Below are positions 34,438 through 43,805 of a DNA stretch of 64,000 nucleotides, piece after piece. Under the pieces are notes generated by a model. It was not told the origin of the DNA, made no database searches, and saw nothing but the letters and a program-made list of their open reading frames with translations. Origin of the DNA: Bacillus benzoevorans (GTDB lineage Bacteria > Bacillota > Bacilli > Bacillales > Cytobacillaceae); the NCBI RefSeq assembly GCF_014207535.1, contig NZ_JACHGK010000006.1, positions 124,001-188,000 of the forward strand, written 5' to 3'. Position 1 is the first letter of the stretch. Every line of letters starts with the position of its first letter. The position numbers and the translations under genes are program-made.

Positions 34438-35730
34438 ATGGAAAAATTAATGATTGCAGGCGGTTATCCATTAAAGGGTACAGTTCGAATAAGCGGAGCC
34501 AAAAATAGTGCAGTGGCCTTGATTCCCGCGACAATTCTAGCCGAGTCTCCTGTCACAATCGAAGGACTGCCCGATATTTCTGATGTCCAGATATTAAAAG
34601 GACTGCTGGAGGAAGTAGGAGGGAAGGTTCACTTCGATCAAAACGATATGACCGTTGATCCCTCTTCCATGATTTCCATGCCGCTGCCAAATGGCAAAGT
34701 CAAAATGCTGCGTGCTTCCTATTATTTAATGGGTGCGATGCTGGGCCGTTTTAAAAAAGCAGTGATCGGCCTTCCGGGGGGCTGCCATCTTGGACCGAGA
34801 CCGATTGATCAGCATATTAAAGGGTTCGAAGCACTGGGAGCAAGTGTAACGAATGAGCAGGGTGCGATTTATCTTCGTGCCGATGAATTGCGTGGCGCAA
34901 GGATTTATTTAGATGTTGTCAGCGTCGGAGCCACGATTAATATTATGCTGGCAGCCGTCCGGGCAAAAGGGCGGACGATTATTGAAAATGCCGCCAAAGA
35001 GCCGGAGATTATTGATGTCGCTACATTATTATCCAATATGGGGGCAAAAATCAAAGGTGCCGGAACAGATGTTATCCGGATTGATGGCGTGGAAAATCTG
35101 CATGGCTGCCGCCATACGATAATTCCGGATCGCATTGAGGCCGGTACGTATATTATTCTTGGAGCCGCTGCCGGGCAGGGCGTGTTAATTGATAATGTCA
35201 TTCCGCAGCATTTAGAATCTTTAATCGCCAAGCTTCGTGAAATGGGTGTCAATATTGAGATCAATGATGATCAAGTATTTGTCGGTTCACAAGAAGGACG
35301 AAAATTAAAAGCAGTTGATATTAAGACCTTGGTCTATCCGGGTTTCCCAACTGATCTGCAGCAGCCGTTCACCTCTTTGTTAACCAAATCTGAGGGAACG
35401 AGCATCGTCACAGATACGATCTACGGGGCCCGTTTTAAACATATTGACGAGCTGCGCAGAATGAGTGCTGATATTAAAGTAGAGGGCCGCTCTGCAGTAA
35501 TTCACGGTCCGGTACAGCTGCAGGGGGCAAAAGTAAAGGCAAGCGATTTACGTGCCGGAGCAGCCCTTGTTATTGCCGGTCTGATGGCTGAAGGGGTCAC
35601 AGAAGTAACGGGTCTCGAGCACATTGAGAGAGGCTACAGCCATATCGTGGAAAAACTAAATGGACTAGGTGCAACCATCTGGCGTGAGTCCTTAACCACC
35701 GAGGAAATGGACCAAATGAAAAATGCCTAA
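34438..35730 (+). CDS. murA: UDP-N-acetylglucosamine 1-carboxyvinyltransferase
   Basis: MurA makes the first committed step of peptidoglycan synthesis by adding enolpyruvate to UDP-GlcNAc; it is the fosfomycin target. 430 residues. Lys22 (GAKNSAVAL) and the fosfomycin-sensitive Cys116 in GLPGGCHLGPRPID are visible, as is the C-terminal GYSHIVEKLNGLGA. By position (between tal and glpX) it is the MurAB/MurZ paralogue of Bacillus. GGAAGGGAG precedes the ATG. Confidence 0.96.
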   Translation: MEKLMIAGGYPLKGTVRISGAKNSAVALIPATILAESPVTIEGLPDISDVQILKGLLEEVGGKVHFDQNDMTVDPSSMISMPLPNGKVKMLRASYYLMGAMLGRFKKAVIGLPGGCHLGPRPIDQHIKGFEALGASVTNEQGAIYLRADELRGARIYLDVVSVGATINIMLAAVRAKGRTIIENAAKEPEIIDVATLLSNMGAKIKGAGTDVIRIDGVENLHGCRHTIIPDRIEAGTYIILGAAAGQGVLIDNVIPQHLESLIAKLREMGVNIEINDDQVFVGSQEGRKLKAVDIKTLVYPGFPTDLQQPFTSLLTKSEGTSIVTDTIYGARFKHIDELRRMSADIKVEGRSAVIHGPVQLQGAKVKASDLRAGAALVIAGLMAEGVTEVTGLEHIERGYSHIVEKLNGLGATIWRESLTTEEMDQMKNA

Positions 35731-35799
35731 TGGAAAAATGTTTGATTAGGCAGTAGAATAGTAAAGCATATTTGAATGGATATTTTGGAGGTACGAACA

Positions 35800-36768
35800 A
35801 TGGAACGAAGTTTATCAATGGAATTAGTACGTGTGACAGAGGGTGCGGCGTTATCATCAGCCCGCTGGATGGGACGCGGCAAAAAGGACGAAGCGGATGA
35901 TGCCGCAACAACTGCGATGCGTGAAGTATTTAATACTGTGCCAATGCGCGGCACGGTAGTCATCGGTGAGGGTGAAATGGACGAAGCACCGATGCTTTAT
36001 ATCGGTGAAGAGCTTGGTACAGGCGATGGACCGCTTGTCGATGTAGCTGTTGATCCGGTTGAAGGCACCGAAACATTGGCAGCAGGCGGCTGGAATGCAC
36101 TGGCTGTATTGGCGATTGCCGACAAAGGAAATCTCCTTCATGCACCAGATATGTATATGGACAAAATCGCTGTTGGACCGGAAGCGGTTGGTGTGATTGA
36201 TATCAATGCGCCAGTCATTGACAACTTAAAAGCAGTAGCAAAAGCAAAGAATAAAGATATTGAAGATGTCGTTGTAACGATCCTGAACCGCGAACGCCAT
36301 CAGGAAATTATTCATCAAATCCGTGAAGCAGGTGCCCGGATTAAATTAATTGATAACGGTGATGTAGCCGGAGCAATCAATACGGCATTCGGCCATACCG
36401 GGGTTGACCTGTTATTAGGTTCCGGCGGCGCACCTGAAGGCGTGCTGGCAGCAGTAGCATTAAAATGCCTTGGCGGTGAAATCCAAGGTAAATTGCTTCC
36501 GCAAAATGACGCTGAGCTTGAACGCTGTCAGAAAATGGGCTTGGATGTCAATAAAGTTTTATTGATGGAAGATTTAGTGAAAGGCGACGATGCGATTTTT
36601 GCTGCAACAGGCATTACAGATGGCGAGCTGCTCCGCGGAGTCAATTACCAAGGTAAAATCGCAACAACTCATTCTGTTGTTATGAGAGCATTATCCGGAA
36701 CTGTACGTTTCATCGAAGGAACACATACATTAAGCAAGAAGCCTCATTGGGTAACAAATAAAATCTAA
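35800..36768 (+). CDS. glpX: Class II fructose-1,6-bisphosphatase GlpX
   Basis: A 322-residue class II FBPase for gluconeogenesis. It belongs to the inositol-phosphatase fold: IGEGEMDEAPMLYIGEELG and the metal-binding DPVEGTETLAAGGWNA are visible, followed by RHQEIIHQIREAGARIKLI and GSGGAPEGVLAA. ATG at 35800 follows GGAGG by eight bases; the ATG at 35776 lacks a site. In B. subtilis glpX is in the same place upstream of rho. Weak hairpin at the 3' end. Confidence 0.95.
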   Translation: MERSLSMELVRVTEGAALSSARWMGRGKKDEADDAATTAMREVFNTVPMRGTVVIGEGEMDEAPMLYIGEELGTGDGPLVDVAVDPVEGTETLAAGGWNALAVLAIADKGNLLHAPDMYMDKIAVGPEAVGVIDINAPVIDNLKAVAKAKNKDIEDVVVTILNRERHQEIIHQIREAGARIKLIDNGDVAGAINTAFGHTGVDLLLGSGGAPEGVLAAVALKCLGGEIQGKLLPQNDAELERCQKMGLDVNKVLLMEDLVKGDDAIFAATGITDGELLRGVNYQGKIATTHSVVMRALSGTVRFIEGTHTLSKKPHWVTNKI

Positions 36769-37201
36769 ACAGCCTTGAGTTACATGGGCGGGGGCGGCTG
36801 GTCTTTTTTCATAAAGACAAAACCGCTCTCGGCCTTCAATGGCTATACTTTCACTTCAGACTAGAGAGAGAAATCTGCAGGACTGGTGTGCGGCTGCAGA
36901 ACAATCCAAAAAATACTCCCTTCTGCAAAAAAACATATTGCTTCATTTTTACTTTTGAGTGTAAAATTGTAAATGATTTTGTCTCTTCTCTTACTTAAGA
37001 CTCACATTAAGAAACATTTCTTCAACTTTTTACAGACTAGTTCATCCTAAGAAACCGTTCAGGGGATAACTGGTTTAATGCCGCTGGTATTTAGTAAAAA
37101 GCCTCTTAATCAATAAATTCTTCCCTTTTACCTCTTACCTAACAAACTCAAGGTTCTGCTCGTGGAGGGAATAATCGAAAAATCAAAAGAGTGGTGTAAT
37201 C
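36769..37201. other. 433-base region between glpX and rho
   Basis: No gene seen. It starts with a weak hairpin (ACAGCC / GGCTGG) and CTTTTTT that may end glpX, then a CTGCAG/CTGCAG inverted repeat near 36876-36901, then AT-rich DNA up to the rho start. Its length fits a regulated rho leader, since Rho represses itself in B. subtilis, but no rut-like C-rich stretch was firmly seen. Confidence 0.4.
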
Positions 37202-38467
37202 ATGGGATTAAATATTTCAAGCTTAGAAAATATGAAATTAAAGGAGCTTTATGAATTAGCACGTGAATATAAAGTTTCCTATTACAGTAAATTAACGAAA
37301 AAAGAATTAATTTTCGCCATCTTAAAGGCGCGTGCAGAGCAGGAAGGGTATTTCTTCATGGAAGGCGTACTCGAAATTATCCAATCAGAAGGGTTCGGCT
37401 TCCTAAGACCGATTAATTATTCCCCAAGCTCAGAGGATATTTATATTTCAGCATCACAAATCCGCCGTTTTGATTTGCGCAACGGTGACAAAGTGTCAGG
37501 GAAAGTACGTCCTCCAAAAGAAAATGAACGTTATTTCGGTCTCCTTCAAGTTGAAGCGGTGAATGGCGATGATCCGGAAACAGCGAAGGAACGGGTTCAC
37601 TTCCCAGGCTTAACGCCGTTGTACCCAAACCGTCAAATGAAGCTGGAAACAACTCCAAAAAGTATTTCCACAAGAATTATGGATGTCGTCGCACCCGTCG
37701 GTTTTGGTCAGCGGGGACTTATCGTGGCACCGCCAAAAGCGGGTAAAACGATGCTGATTAAGGAGATTGCCAACAGCGTGACGACGAATCATCCGGAGGC
37801 CGAGCTGATCGTTCTGTTGATTGATGAACGTCCGGAAGAGGTAACGGATATTGAGCGTTCCGTTCATGGTGATGTGGTCAGTTCGACGTTCGATGAGGTG
37901 CCGGAAAACCATATTAAAGTGGCCGAGCTTGTATTGGAGAGAGCGATGCGTCTTGTCGAGCATAAACGCGATGTTGTCATTTTAATGGATAGTATCACTC
38001 GTCTGGCACGGGCATACAACCTGGTTATTCCGCCAAGCGGACGTACGTTATCAGGGGGGATTGACCCTGCGGCCTTCCACCGTCCGAAGCGTTTCTTCGG
38101 GGCGGCCCGTAATATTGAAGAGGGCGGCAGCTTAACGATTCTTGCAACGGCGCTGGTTGATACAGGCTCGCGGATGGATGATGTCATTTACGAAGAATTT
38201 AAAGGGACAGGCAACATGGAGCTGCATCTGGACCGTGCTCTTGCCGAAAGAAGGATTTTCCCTGCCATCGATATCCGCCGTTCCGGAACGCGGAAGGAAG
38301 AGCTTCTTATCCCGAAGGAGCAGCTGGATTTATTATGGGCGATCCGCAAATCAATGTCCGATGCGCCTGACTTTGCGGAGAAATTCCTGCGTAAGCTGAA
38401 GCAGACAAAATCAAATGAAGAATTCTTTGCGAATTTGCGTGATGAAGTGAAGGCAAAGCGGTCATAA
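37202..38467 (+). CDS. rho: Transcription termination factor Rho
   Basis: Hexameric RNA-dependent ATPase. 421 residues: N-terminal helical domain (about 1-45), cold-shock-like RNA-binding domain (EGFGFLRP and EDIYISASQIRRFDLR), then the ATPase with Walker A APPKAGKTMLI, Walker B DVVILMDSITRLARAYN, the Q-loop region SGRTLSGGIDPAAFHRPKRF and the R-loop/arginine finger region DIRRSGTRKEELL. The ribosome-binding site is weak (GTGGTG). rpmE and prfA follow as in B. subtilis. Confidence 0.97.
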   Translation: MGLNISSLENMKLKELYELAREYKVSYYSKLTKKELIFAILKARAEQEGYFFMEGVLEIIQSEGFGFLRPINYSPSSEDIYISASQIRRFDLRNGDKVSGKVRPPKENERYFGLLQVEAVNGDDPETAKERVHFPGLTPLYPNRQMKLETTPKSISTRIMDVVAPVGFGQRGLIVAPPKAGKTMLIKEIANSVTTNHPEAELIVLLIDERPEEVTDIERSVHGDVVSSTFDEVPENHIKVAELVLERAMRLVEHKRDVVILMDSITRLARAYNLVIPPSGRTLSGGIDPAAFHRPKRFFGAARNIEEGGSLTILATALVDTGSRMDDVIYEEFKGTGNMELHLDRALAERRIFPAIDIRRSGTRKEELLIPKEQLDLLWAIRKSMSDAPDFAEKFLRKLKQTKSNEEFFANLRDEVKAKRS

Positions 38468-38653
38468 AATAGGGCGGGCGAAAGCCAATCGTCTCCAAAA
38501 GAATGAATCACAGGGATCATTTCCATGTTGCAATTGTAAATAGTCCTTGCTATAATAACAACAGTGTGTTTCGAGTAAGAATATGCGTAATTTATTTTAC
38601 GTGTACTATATAACTCTGTTTCGAAAGATTCAGGGCGGAAGGAGTTGACAGGA

Positions 38654-38854
38654 ATGAAAGCAGGAATTCATCCAAATTATAAAAAAGCAGTGGTGACATG
38701 TGCTTGTGGCAATACTTTTGATACAGGATCCGTGAAAGAAAACATTCGCGTTGAAACTTGTTCAGAATGCCACCCATTCTACACAGGACGTCAAAAATTC
38801 GCTGAAGCAGGCGGACGTGTTGATCGTTTCAACAAAAAATACGGTCTTAAATAA
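38654..38854 (+). CDS. rpmE: Ribosomal protein L31, zinc type
   Basis: A 66-residue L31 of the zinc-binding (C+) form: the cysteines CACG and CSEC can hold one zinc. Family features MKAGIHPNYKKA, FDTGSVKENIRVETCSECHP and FYTGRQKF are seen. ATG at 38654 is preferred with GGAAGGAG nine bases upstream; ATG at 38645 is too close to it. A zinc-free paralogue, if present, lies outside the window. Confidence 0.96.
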   Translation: MKAGIHPNYKKAVVTCACGNTFDTGSVKENIRVETCSECHPFYTGRQKFAEAGGRVDRFNKKYGLK

Positions 38855-38872
38855 GCTGAACTTAAGCGATCA

Positions 38873-38903
38873 AACAGGCAAGTTTCCTTCTTGCCTGTTT
38901 TTT
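38873..38903 (+). terminator. Terminator of rpmE
   Basis: AACAGGCAAG and CTTGCCTGTT around a 7-base loop, then TTTT. Confidence 0.9.
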
Positions 38904-39103
38904 AATGTTAAAATGAGGGGAAATTTTCTTTGAAGTTTATATAAACCCGCCAATTAATTCTCTGCTTCAACCCTTTGAAAGGGTTTTGACGCGGATTTAA
39001 GCCTATACTATAATTAGAATGTTATGGACCTGGGTAATTTTTGTAAAAGGACTTTAAAACCCACCCAGCGGCTCCTGACAGTTGGAAAAAGAGGTGAAGG
39101 ACT

Positions 39104-40174
39104 GTGTTTGATCGTCTTCAAGCTGTTGAAGATCGCTATGAGAAATTAAATGAGCTGTTGAGCGATCCTTCTGTTGTAAATGATCCGAAGAAGCTCCGTG
39201 ATTATTCGAAGGAGCAGTCAGATATACAAGAAACTGTCCAAGCGTACCGCGAATATAAAGAAGCGCGCGAACAGTTAAAAGAAGCGAAAGAAATGCTCGA
39301 GGATAAACTTGAACCGGAAATGCGCGATATGGTCAAGGAGGAAGTATCCGAACTCGATGACAGAATCGAAGCACTGGAAGCCCGTATGAAGGTGCTCTTA
39401 ATTCCGAAAGACCCGAATGATGATAAAAACGTGATTATGGAAATCCGCGGTGCAGCAGGCGGTGACGAAGCAGCCCTTTTTGCCGGCGATCTGTACCGGA
39501 TGTACAGTAAGTACGCTGAAGCACAGGGCTGGAAAACTGATGTCATTGAGGCAAGTACAACCGGCGTTGGCGGCTATAAAGAAATGATCTTTATGATTAA
39601 CGGTCAGGGGGCATATTCGAAGCTGAAATTCGAAAATGGTGCCCACCGCGTACAGCGTGTACCGGAAACAGAGTCCGGCGGCCGAATTCATACATCAACC
39701 GCGACAGTGGCCTGTCTACCGGAAACAGAAGAAGTGGAAATTGAAATTCACGATAAAGATATTCGTGTCGATACCTTTGCTTCAAGCGGTCCGGGGGGGC
39801 AAAGTGTTAATACAACGATGTCTGCTGTCCGTTTGACCCACATTCCAACAGGCACGGTTGTATCGTGTCAGGATGAAAAATCGCAGATTAAAAATAAAGA
39901 AAAGGCGATGAAGGTTCTGCGTGCCCGTGTCTATGATAAATTCCAGCGTGAAGCACAGGCCGAGTATGATCAACAGCGGAAATCAGCGGTTGGAACAGGG
40001 GACCGTTCTGAACGGATCCGTACATACAACTTCCCGCAAAACCGCGTGACCGATCACCGCATCGGCTTAACCATTCAAAAGCTTGACCAAATCCTGCAAG
40101 GGAAGCTTGATGAAATCATTGGTGCTCTGATTATGGAAGAACAGTCAAGTAAATTGGAAAGTATCGAGGATTAA
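39104..40174 (+). CDS. prfA: Peptide chain release factor 1
   Basis: RF1 reads UAA and UAG stops. 356 residues with the coiled-coil domain 1, a codon-recognition domain and the GGQ peptidyl-hydrolysis motif at 231-233 in SSGPGGQSVNTTMSAVRL. GTG start with GAGGTG seven bases upstream. It is followed four bases later by prmC, which methylates the GGQ glutamine, so the enzyme and its substrate are encoded together. Confidence 0.97.
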   Translation: MFDRLQAVEDRYEKLNELLSDPSVVNDPKKLRDYSKEQSDIQETVQAYREYKEAREQLKEAKEMLEDKLEPEMRDMVKEEVSELDDRIEALEARMKVLLIPKDPNDDKNVIMEIRGAAGGDEAALFAGDLYRMYSKYAEAQGWKTDVIEASTTGVGGYKEMIFMINGQGAYSKLKFENGAHRVQRVPETESGGRIHTSTATVACLPETEEVEIEIHDKDIRVDTFASSGPGGQSVNTTMSAVRLTHIPTGTVVSCQDEKSQIKNKEKAMKVLRARVYDKFQREAQAEYDQQRKSAVGTGDRSERIRTYNFPQNRVTDHRIGLTIQKLDQILQGKLDEIIGALIMEEQSSKLESIED

Positions 40175-40178
40175 GATT

Positions 40179-41045
40179 ATGAGTAAGATTTATGAAGCTC
40201 TCAAAAGGGCTTCTTCTTTTTTAACAGAAAACGATCGTGATGAAAATGCCGCAGAATTGCTGCTTTGTTTTTACTTAAAAAAGAGCCGCTCCCAGATGCT
40301 GGCAGACTTACGTGATGAGCTGGATTTGGTGACGGAAGCACGGTTTCGCGAAGCTGTTGCCCTTCATGCCGGAGGGAAGCCAGTGCAATACATTATCGGC
40401 TTTGAGGAGTTCTACGGGCGGAGGTTCCAGGTGAACGAACATGTGCTGATCCCAAGGCCGGAAACAGAAGAGCTTGTACTTGGTACGTTGGAGCGAATGA
40501 AGAAATTATTTGCCGACGGGGCTGAGGGTCTTGCTGTTCTTGATGTGGGTACAGGCAGCGGTGCGATTGCGGTTTCCCTGAAATTAGAGCGTCCAGATTT
40601 GCAGGTAACAGCCAGCGATATTTCACCTGAGGCACTCAAAACCGCGGCGGGCAATGCCGCAAGCCTTGGAGCGGAGGTGGAGTTTGTCTGTGGTGACTTA
40701 TTGCAGCCTTTTATCGCAAACGGGCAGAAATTTGCTGTCGTGATCTCGAACCCGCCTTATATTCCGCTGGGAGATATGGAGGGAATGTCTGTCGTCGTGA
40801 CAGAGCACGAACCGCATTCGGCCTTATTTGCCGGTGCAGACGGTCTAGACCTCTACCGCCGCTTTATGGAAGAGCTGCCGCTCGTGCTCGAGGCAAAAGC
40901 CCTCGTCGGCTTTGAAGTAGGTGCCGGGCAAAGCAAAGCCGTCATGGATCTGCTTAAAGACCACTTCCCAGGCGCCAAAATCGAAACTGTCTATGACATC
41001 AACGGCAAGGATCGCATGGTATTTGCCGAAATCGGCGGTGCCTGA
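40179..41045 (+). CDS. prmC: Release-factor glutamine methyltransferase PrmC
   Basis: S-adenosylmethionine-dependent methyltransferase for the glutamine of the GGQ motif of RF1 and RF2. 288 residues: N-terminal helical domain (PVQYIIGFEEFYGRRF), SAM motif LDVGTGSGAIAVSLKLERP and the catalytic NPPY in ISNPPYIP (about 190-193). GAGG lies nine bases before ATG, inside the prfA end. Translationally close to prfA. Followed by a composite repeat. Confidence 0.95.
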   Translation: MSKIYEALKRASSFLTENDRDENAAELLLCFYLKKSRSQMLADLRDELDLVTEARFREAVALHAGGKPVQYIIGFEEFYGRRFQVNEHVLIPRPETEELVLGTLERMKKLFADGAEGLAVLDVGTGSGAIAVSLKLERPDLQVTASDISPEALKTAAGNAASLGAEVEFVCGDLLQPFIANGQKFAVVISNPPYIPLGDMEGMSVVVTEHEPHSALFAGADGLDLYRRFMEELPLVLEAKALVGFEVGAGQSKAVMDLLKDHFPGAKIETVYDINGKDRMVFAEIGGA

Positions 41046-41050
41046 TCGTT

Positions 41051-41100
41051 GGTGCCTGGCACCGAAAGTGGACAGTTGTTTGTGTAGGGTGGACAATGTT
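41051..41100. repeat. Composite palindromic repeat, copy 3 (decayed)
   Basis: GGTGCCTGGCACC (41051-41063) is intact; the second module is degraded to GTGGACAGTTGT and GTGGACAATG. It follows prmC. Confidence 0.75.
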
Positions 41101-41262
41101 TGAATGCAGTTTCCTGAAGCGGGTGAATCATCTTCCGGGGACTGCTTTTTGGCATAAAAGCATTTCGCATCGCCAAACCACTCTGCTAAACTATTTTTTT
41201 TTTGCTAGTTTAAAACTTGTCCTTCCTGTCCACAATGGGTTAGTGAAGGGACGGTGTCAAAT

Positions 41263-42201
41263 ATGAAAAGAAAATATCTTGCCATCATTTATTTATTATT
41301 ATTATCGCTTGGTACTATTTTAAGCCTCTATATTCCCAAAAATGCAGTAACAGCAAATGACGCTGTCGTGATCCCTAGTGATGCTATCCGCCTGCGCATT
41401 CTCGCCAACAGTGACAGCGCCGAGGATCAGGCGTTGAAAAGATTGGTCAGAGATGAAGTGAATAAAGAAATTACAAGATGGGTCTCTGAATTAACGTCAA
41501 AAGAGGAAGCGAGAGAGGTTATAAAAAGCGGTCTTCCTGAAATTGAAAAGATTGCTGAAAAGGTTGTTGCGGAGCAGAATTCAGATCAGGATGTGAAGGT
41601 TGAGTTTGGCCAGGTTGAATTTCCGACCAAGCTTTACGGCGAATTTTTATATCCTGCCGGCAAATATGAAGCGATTCTCATTACGTTGGGTGAAGGCGTC
41701 GGCGCCAATTGGTGGTGCGTTCTATTTCCGCCGCTTTGTTTCTTAGACTTTTCAAACGGTGTTGCCGTCAGCCAGGGTTTTAATGAGGAAGAAACAGCAG
41801 AGAAGGCTGAAGCAAAGGAAAACGATAAGGCGGAGAAAAAGGACAAAGCTGTGGCATCTAAAGCATCGGAATCGGAATCAGAATCAGGCAAAGCGGAAAA
41901 GGTAAAAAAAGTAGAAGCGGCTGAAACAGAAGAACAGACTGAAACAGAAGAAACTTCGAAAAAGCGGGCAGAAAATGCTGGGACGCAGACAGTAAATCCT
42001 GTTGAAACTGAAACAGCTTCAGAGGGAAACAAGGAAGAACCGGTTGAATCAGCTGCAGAACCTGAAACAGAAGGGAAAGCAGAGGAAAAGGGACAGCCGG
42101 AGACTGTTGCAAAAAAGCGGGAACCCATTTTTGCTGCTGAAGAGGACAAAGTAGAAGTGAAATTTTTTATAAAAGAAGTATGGGATAAAATCTTTGGCTA
42201 A
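41263..42201 (+). CDS. spoIIR: Stage II sporulation protein R, with expanded acidic linker
   Basis: SpoIIR is made in the forespore under SigF and triggers processing of pro-SigE by SpoIIGA across the septum. The 312-residue protein has an N-terminal membrane segment/signal (about 4-24), the conserved domain RLRILANSDSAEDQALKRLVRDEV through GEGVGANWWCVLFPPLCFLDFSNG, and the short conserved end KVEVKFFIKEVWDKIFG. Between them is an inserted low-complexity Glu/Lys/Ala/Thr-rich stretch of more than 100 residues (about 180-290), which the B. subtilis protein lacks. ATG at 41263 follows AAGGGA; GTG at 41254 is too close. Monocistronic. Confidence 0.92.
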   Translation: MKRKYLAIIYLLLLSLGTILSLYIPKNAVTANDAVVIPSDAIRLRILANSDSAEDQALKRLVRDEVNKEITRWVSELTSKEEAREVIKSGLPEIEKIAEKVVAEQNSDQDVKVEFGQVEFPTKLYGEFLYPAGKYEAILITLGEGVGANWWCVLFPPLCFLDFSNGVAVSQGFNEEETAEKAEAKENDKAEKKDKAVASKASESESESGKAEKVKKVEAAETEEQTETEETSKKRAENAGTQTVNPVETETASEGNKEEPVESAAEPETEGKAEEKGQPETVAKKREPIFAAEEDKVEVKFFIKEVWDKIFG

Positions 42202-42301
42202 TGAGAAGAAGACGGACGATAAACGGCGTCTTCTTTTCTATGTAAAATAGAGAATGCCGGGTGACCTATCTGTACAAGCCGCAGTGTGTGTCCTGCTATG
42301 C

Positions 42302-42551
42302 TGTGGATAACTCGATATTTTTTTACAATAGTCACAAATTGTTGTTAATATCCACAAAATTATCCACAAAACGGCTCTTTTTATCCACAATTTGTGGATA
42401 AAAACTTGAGTTATCCCACAAACTCTTTTATACTTTCAAAGGAAATCAGCGCTATCAATATATGAATAAAAGAAATCTTGAAGGTGAAAAATATGGATAC
42501 TACTTATTGGTCAGTGGATAAAAATGTGGATAATATGGAAAATTATCCACA
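42302..42551. promoter_or_regulatory. DnaA-box cluster
   Basis: Perfect DnaA boxes TTATCCACA (either strand) at 42302-42310, 42360-42368, 42381-42389, 42393-42401, 42525-42533 and 42543-42551, with near matches at 42348-42356, 42411-42420 and 42513-42521. The cluster spans the gap before and the first codons of the ywlC homologue. B. subtilis has a known DnaA-box cluster at ywlC that limits initiation by titrating DnaA. It is not an origin, as no unwinding element or dnaA/dnaN genes are near. Confidence 0.93.
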
Positions 42552-43536
42552 AATCGCACAAGCTGCTGATCTTTTAACTAAAAATGAAGTTGTTGCTTTT
42601 CCTACTGAGACAGTTTATGGTCTTGGAGGAAATGCGAAAAGTGATGATGCCATTAGGAAAATATTCGCCGCCAAAGGCAGACCGAGCGACAATCCGTTAA
42701 TTATCCATATCGCCGCAAAGAGTCAGCTGCATGAATTTGTGGTGCAAGTTCCGGCAACAGCAGAGAAGCTGATGGACCATTTTTGGCCGGGACCGCTGAC
42801 GATTATTTTCCCTTATCAAAAAGGCTCATTATCTGACGGTGCCACAGCAGGCTTGGATACAGTCGGTGTACGGATGCCGGCTCATCCGGTTGCCCTAGCG
42901 ATTATCAAAAAGTCAGGTCTGCCGATTGCCGCACCGAGTGCCAATCAGTCAGGCAGACCGAGCCCGACGAGCGCCCTGCATGTGAAGGAAGACTTAGCAG
43001 GAAAAATTGCCGCGATTGTTGATGGCGGAACGACAGGAGTCGGGGTGGAATCAACAGTCATCGATTGCACATCAGAGGTCCCGGTCATCTTGCGTCCGGG
43101 CGGAGTGACAAAGGAACAGCTGGAAGAGGTAATAGGTGAAGTGCGCGTAGACCCCGCCCTGACGGACACGTCCGAAAAACCGAAATCTCCGGGGATGAAA
43201 TACCGCCATTATGCCCCCGATGCTCCGCTCTATCTCGTAGACGGAAGCAGAGAGGAACTGCAGGAGTTTATTAATGAAGGGAAAAAAGCAGGCTTAAAGA
43301 TTGGTGTCTTAACAACGAAGGAAAACGCCGCCTTTTACGATGCCGATTATATCTTCGCCTGCGGTGAACGAGCACAGCTTGAAACGGTGGCCAGCTCGAT
43401 TTACGAAGCGCTGCGCAGCTTCAACAAAGCGGATGTAGACGTCATCTACAGCGAAATGTTCCCAAATGAAGGCGTCGGAAACGCGATCATGAACCGCTTA
43501 ATGAAGGCAGCCGGCCAGCGCGTATTGAAAAAATAG
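42493..43536 (+). CDS. ywlC: L-threonylcarbamoyladenylate synthase (Sua5/YwlC)
   Basis: Makes threonylcarbamoyl-AMP for the t6A37 modification of ANN-reading tRNAs. 347 residues: YrdC domain (about 20-210; VVAFPTETVYGLGGNA, KIFAAKGRPSDNPLIIHI, APSANQSGRPSPT) and the Sua5 domain (about 240-347) with PKSPGMKYRHYAPDAPLYLV. The ATG at 42493 has AAGGTG six bases upstream; the TTG at 42478 is less likely. The first codons lie inside the DnaA-box cluster, and the N-terminal extension WSVDKNVDNMENYPQ is partly encoded by box sequence. Confidence 0.95.
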   Translation: MDTTYWSVDKNVDNMENYPQIAQAADLLTKNEVVAFPTETVYGLGGNAKSDDAIRKIFAAKGRPSDNPLIIHIAAKSQLHEFVVQVPATAEKLMDHFWPGPLTIIFPYQKGSLSDGATAGLDTVGVRMPAHPVALAIIKKSGLPIAAPSANQSGRPSPTSALHVKEDLAGKIAAIVDGGTTGVGVESTVIDCTSEVPVILRPGGVTKEQLEEVIGEVRVDPALTDTSEKPKSPGMKYRHYAPDAPLYLVDGSREELQEFINEGKKAGLKIGVLTTKENAAFYDADYIFACGERAQLETVASSIYEALRSFNKADVDVIYSEMFPNEGVGNAIMNRLMKAAGQRVLKK

Positions 43537-43705
43537 CACTTGATGGATACCAAGTTGTACCGGATTAGAACCGGCCTTTTGTTAGAACCAGAATTACATG
43601 GAGCGGCCAATGATAATTGCCGCGGATGTCCGAGGTGACCTCTCTGTTTGCCTGCAAACATGCCGGATATTGAAGCAGATGGCCGTAAATGTCTGAAAAA
43701 AGGCA

Positions 43706-43745
43706 AAAACCCAAGAATGCCCACATTTGGCATCCTTGGGTTTAT
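43706..43745. terminator. Bidirectional terminator between ywlC and the amidohydrolase gene
   Basis: AAACCCAAGAATGCC and GGCATCCTTGGGTTT form a 15-base stem with one mismatch, flanked by A-rich sequence on the left. Confidence 0.75.
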
Positions 43746-43805
43746 CACGCTTATTCAAGCGAAGACAGGCTTTATTTTCTCTTTACAGCTGTTTAGTTTA
43801 TCTGA

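Noticed and set aside
42302..42551. Possible second replication origin
   Set aside because: Although DnaA boxes are dense, no dnaA/dnaN genes lie near and no clear unwinding element was found; a DnaA-titrating cluster known at ywlC explains it better.
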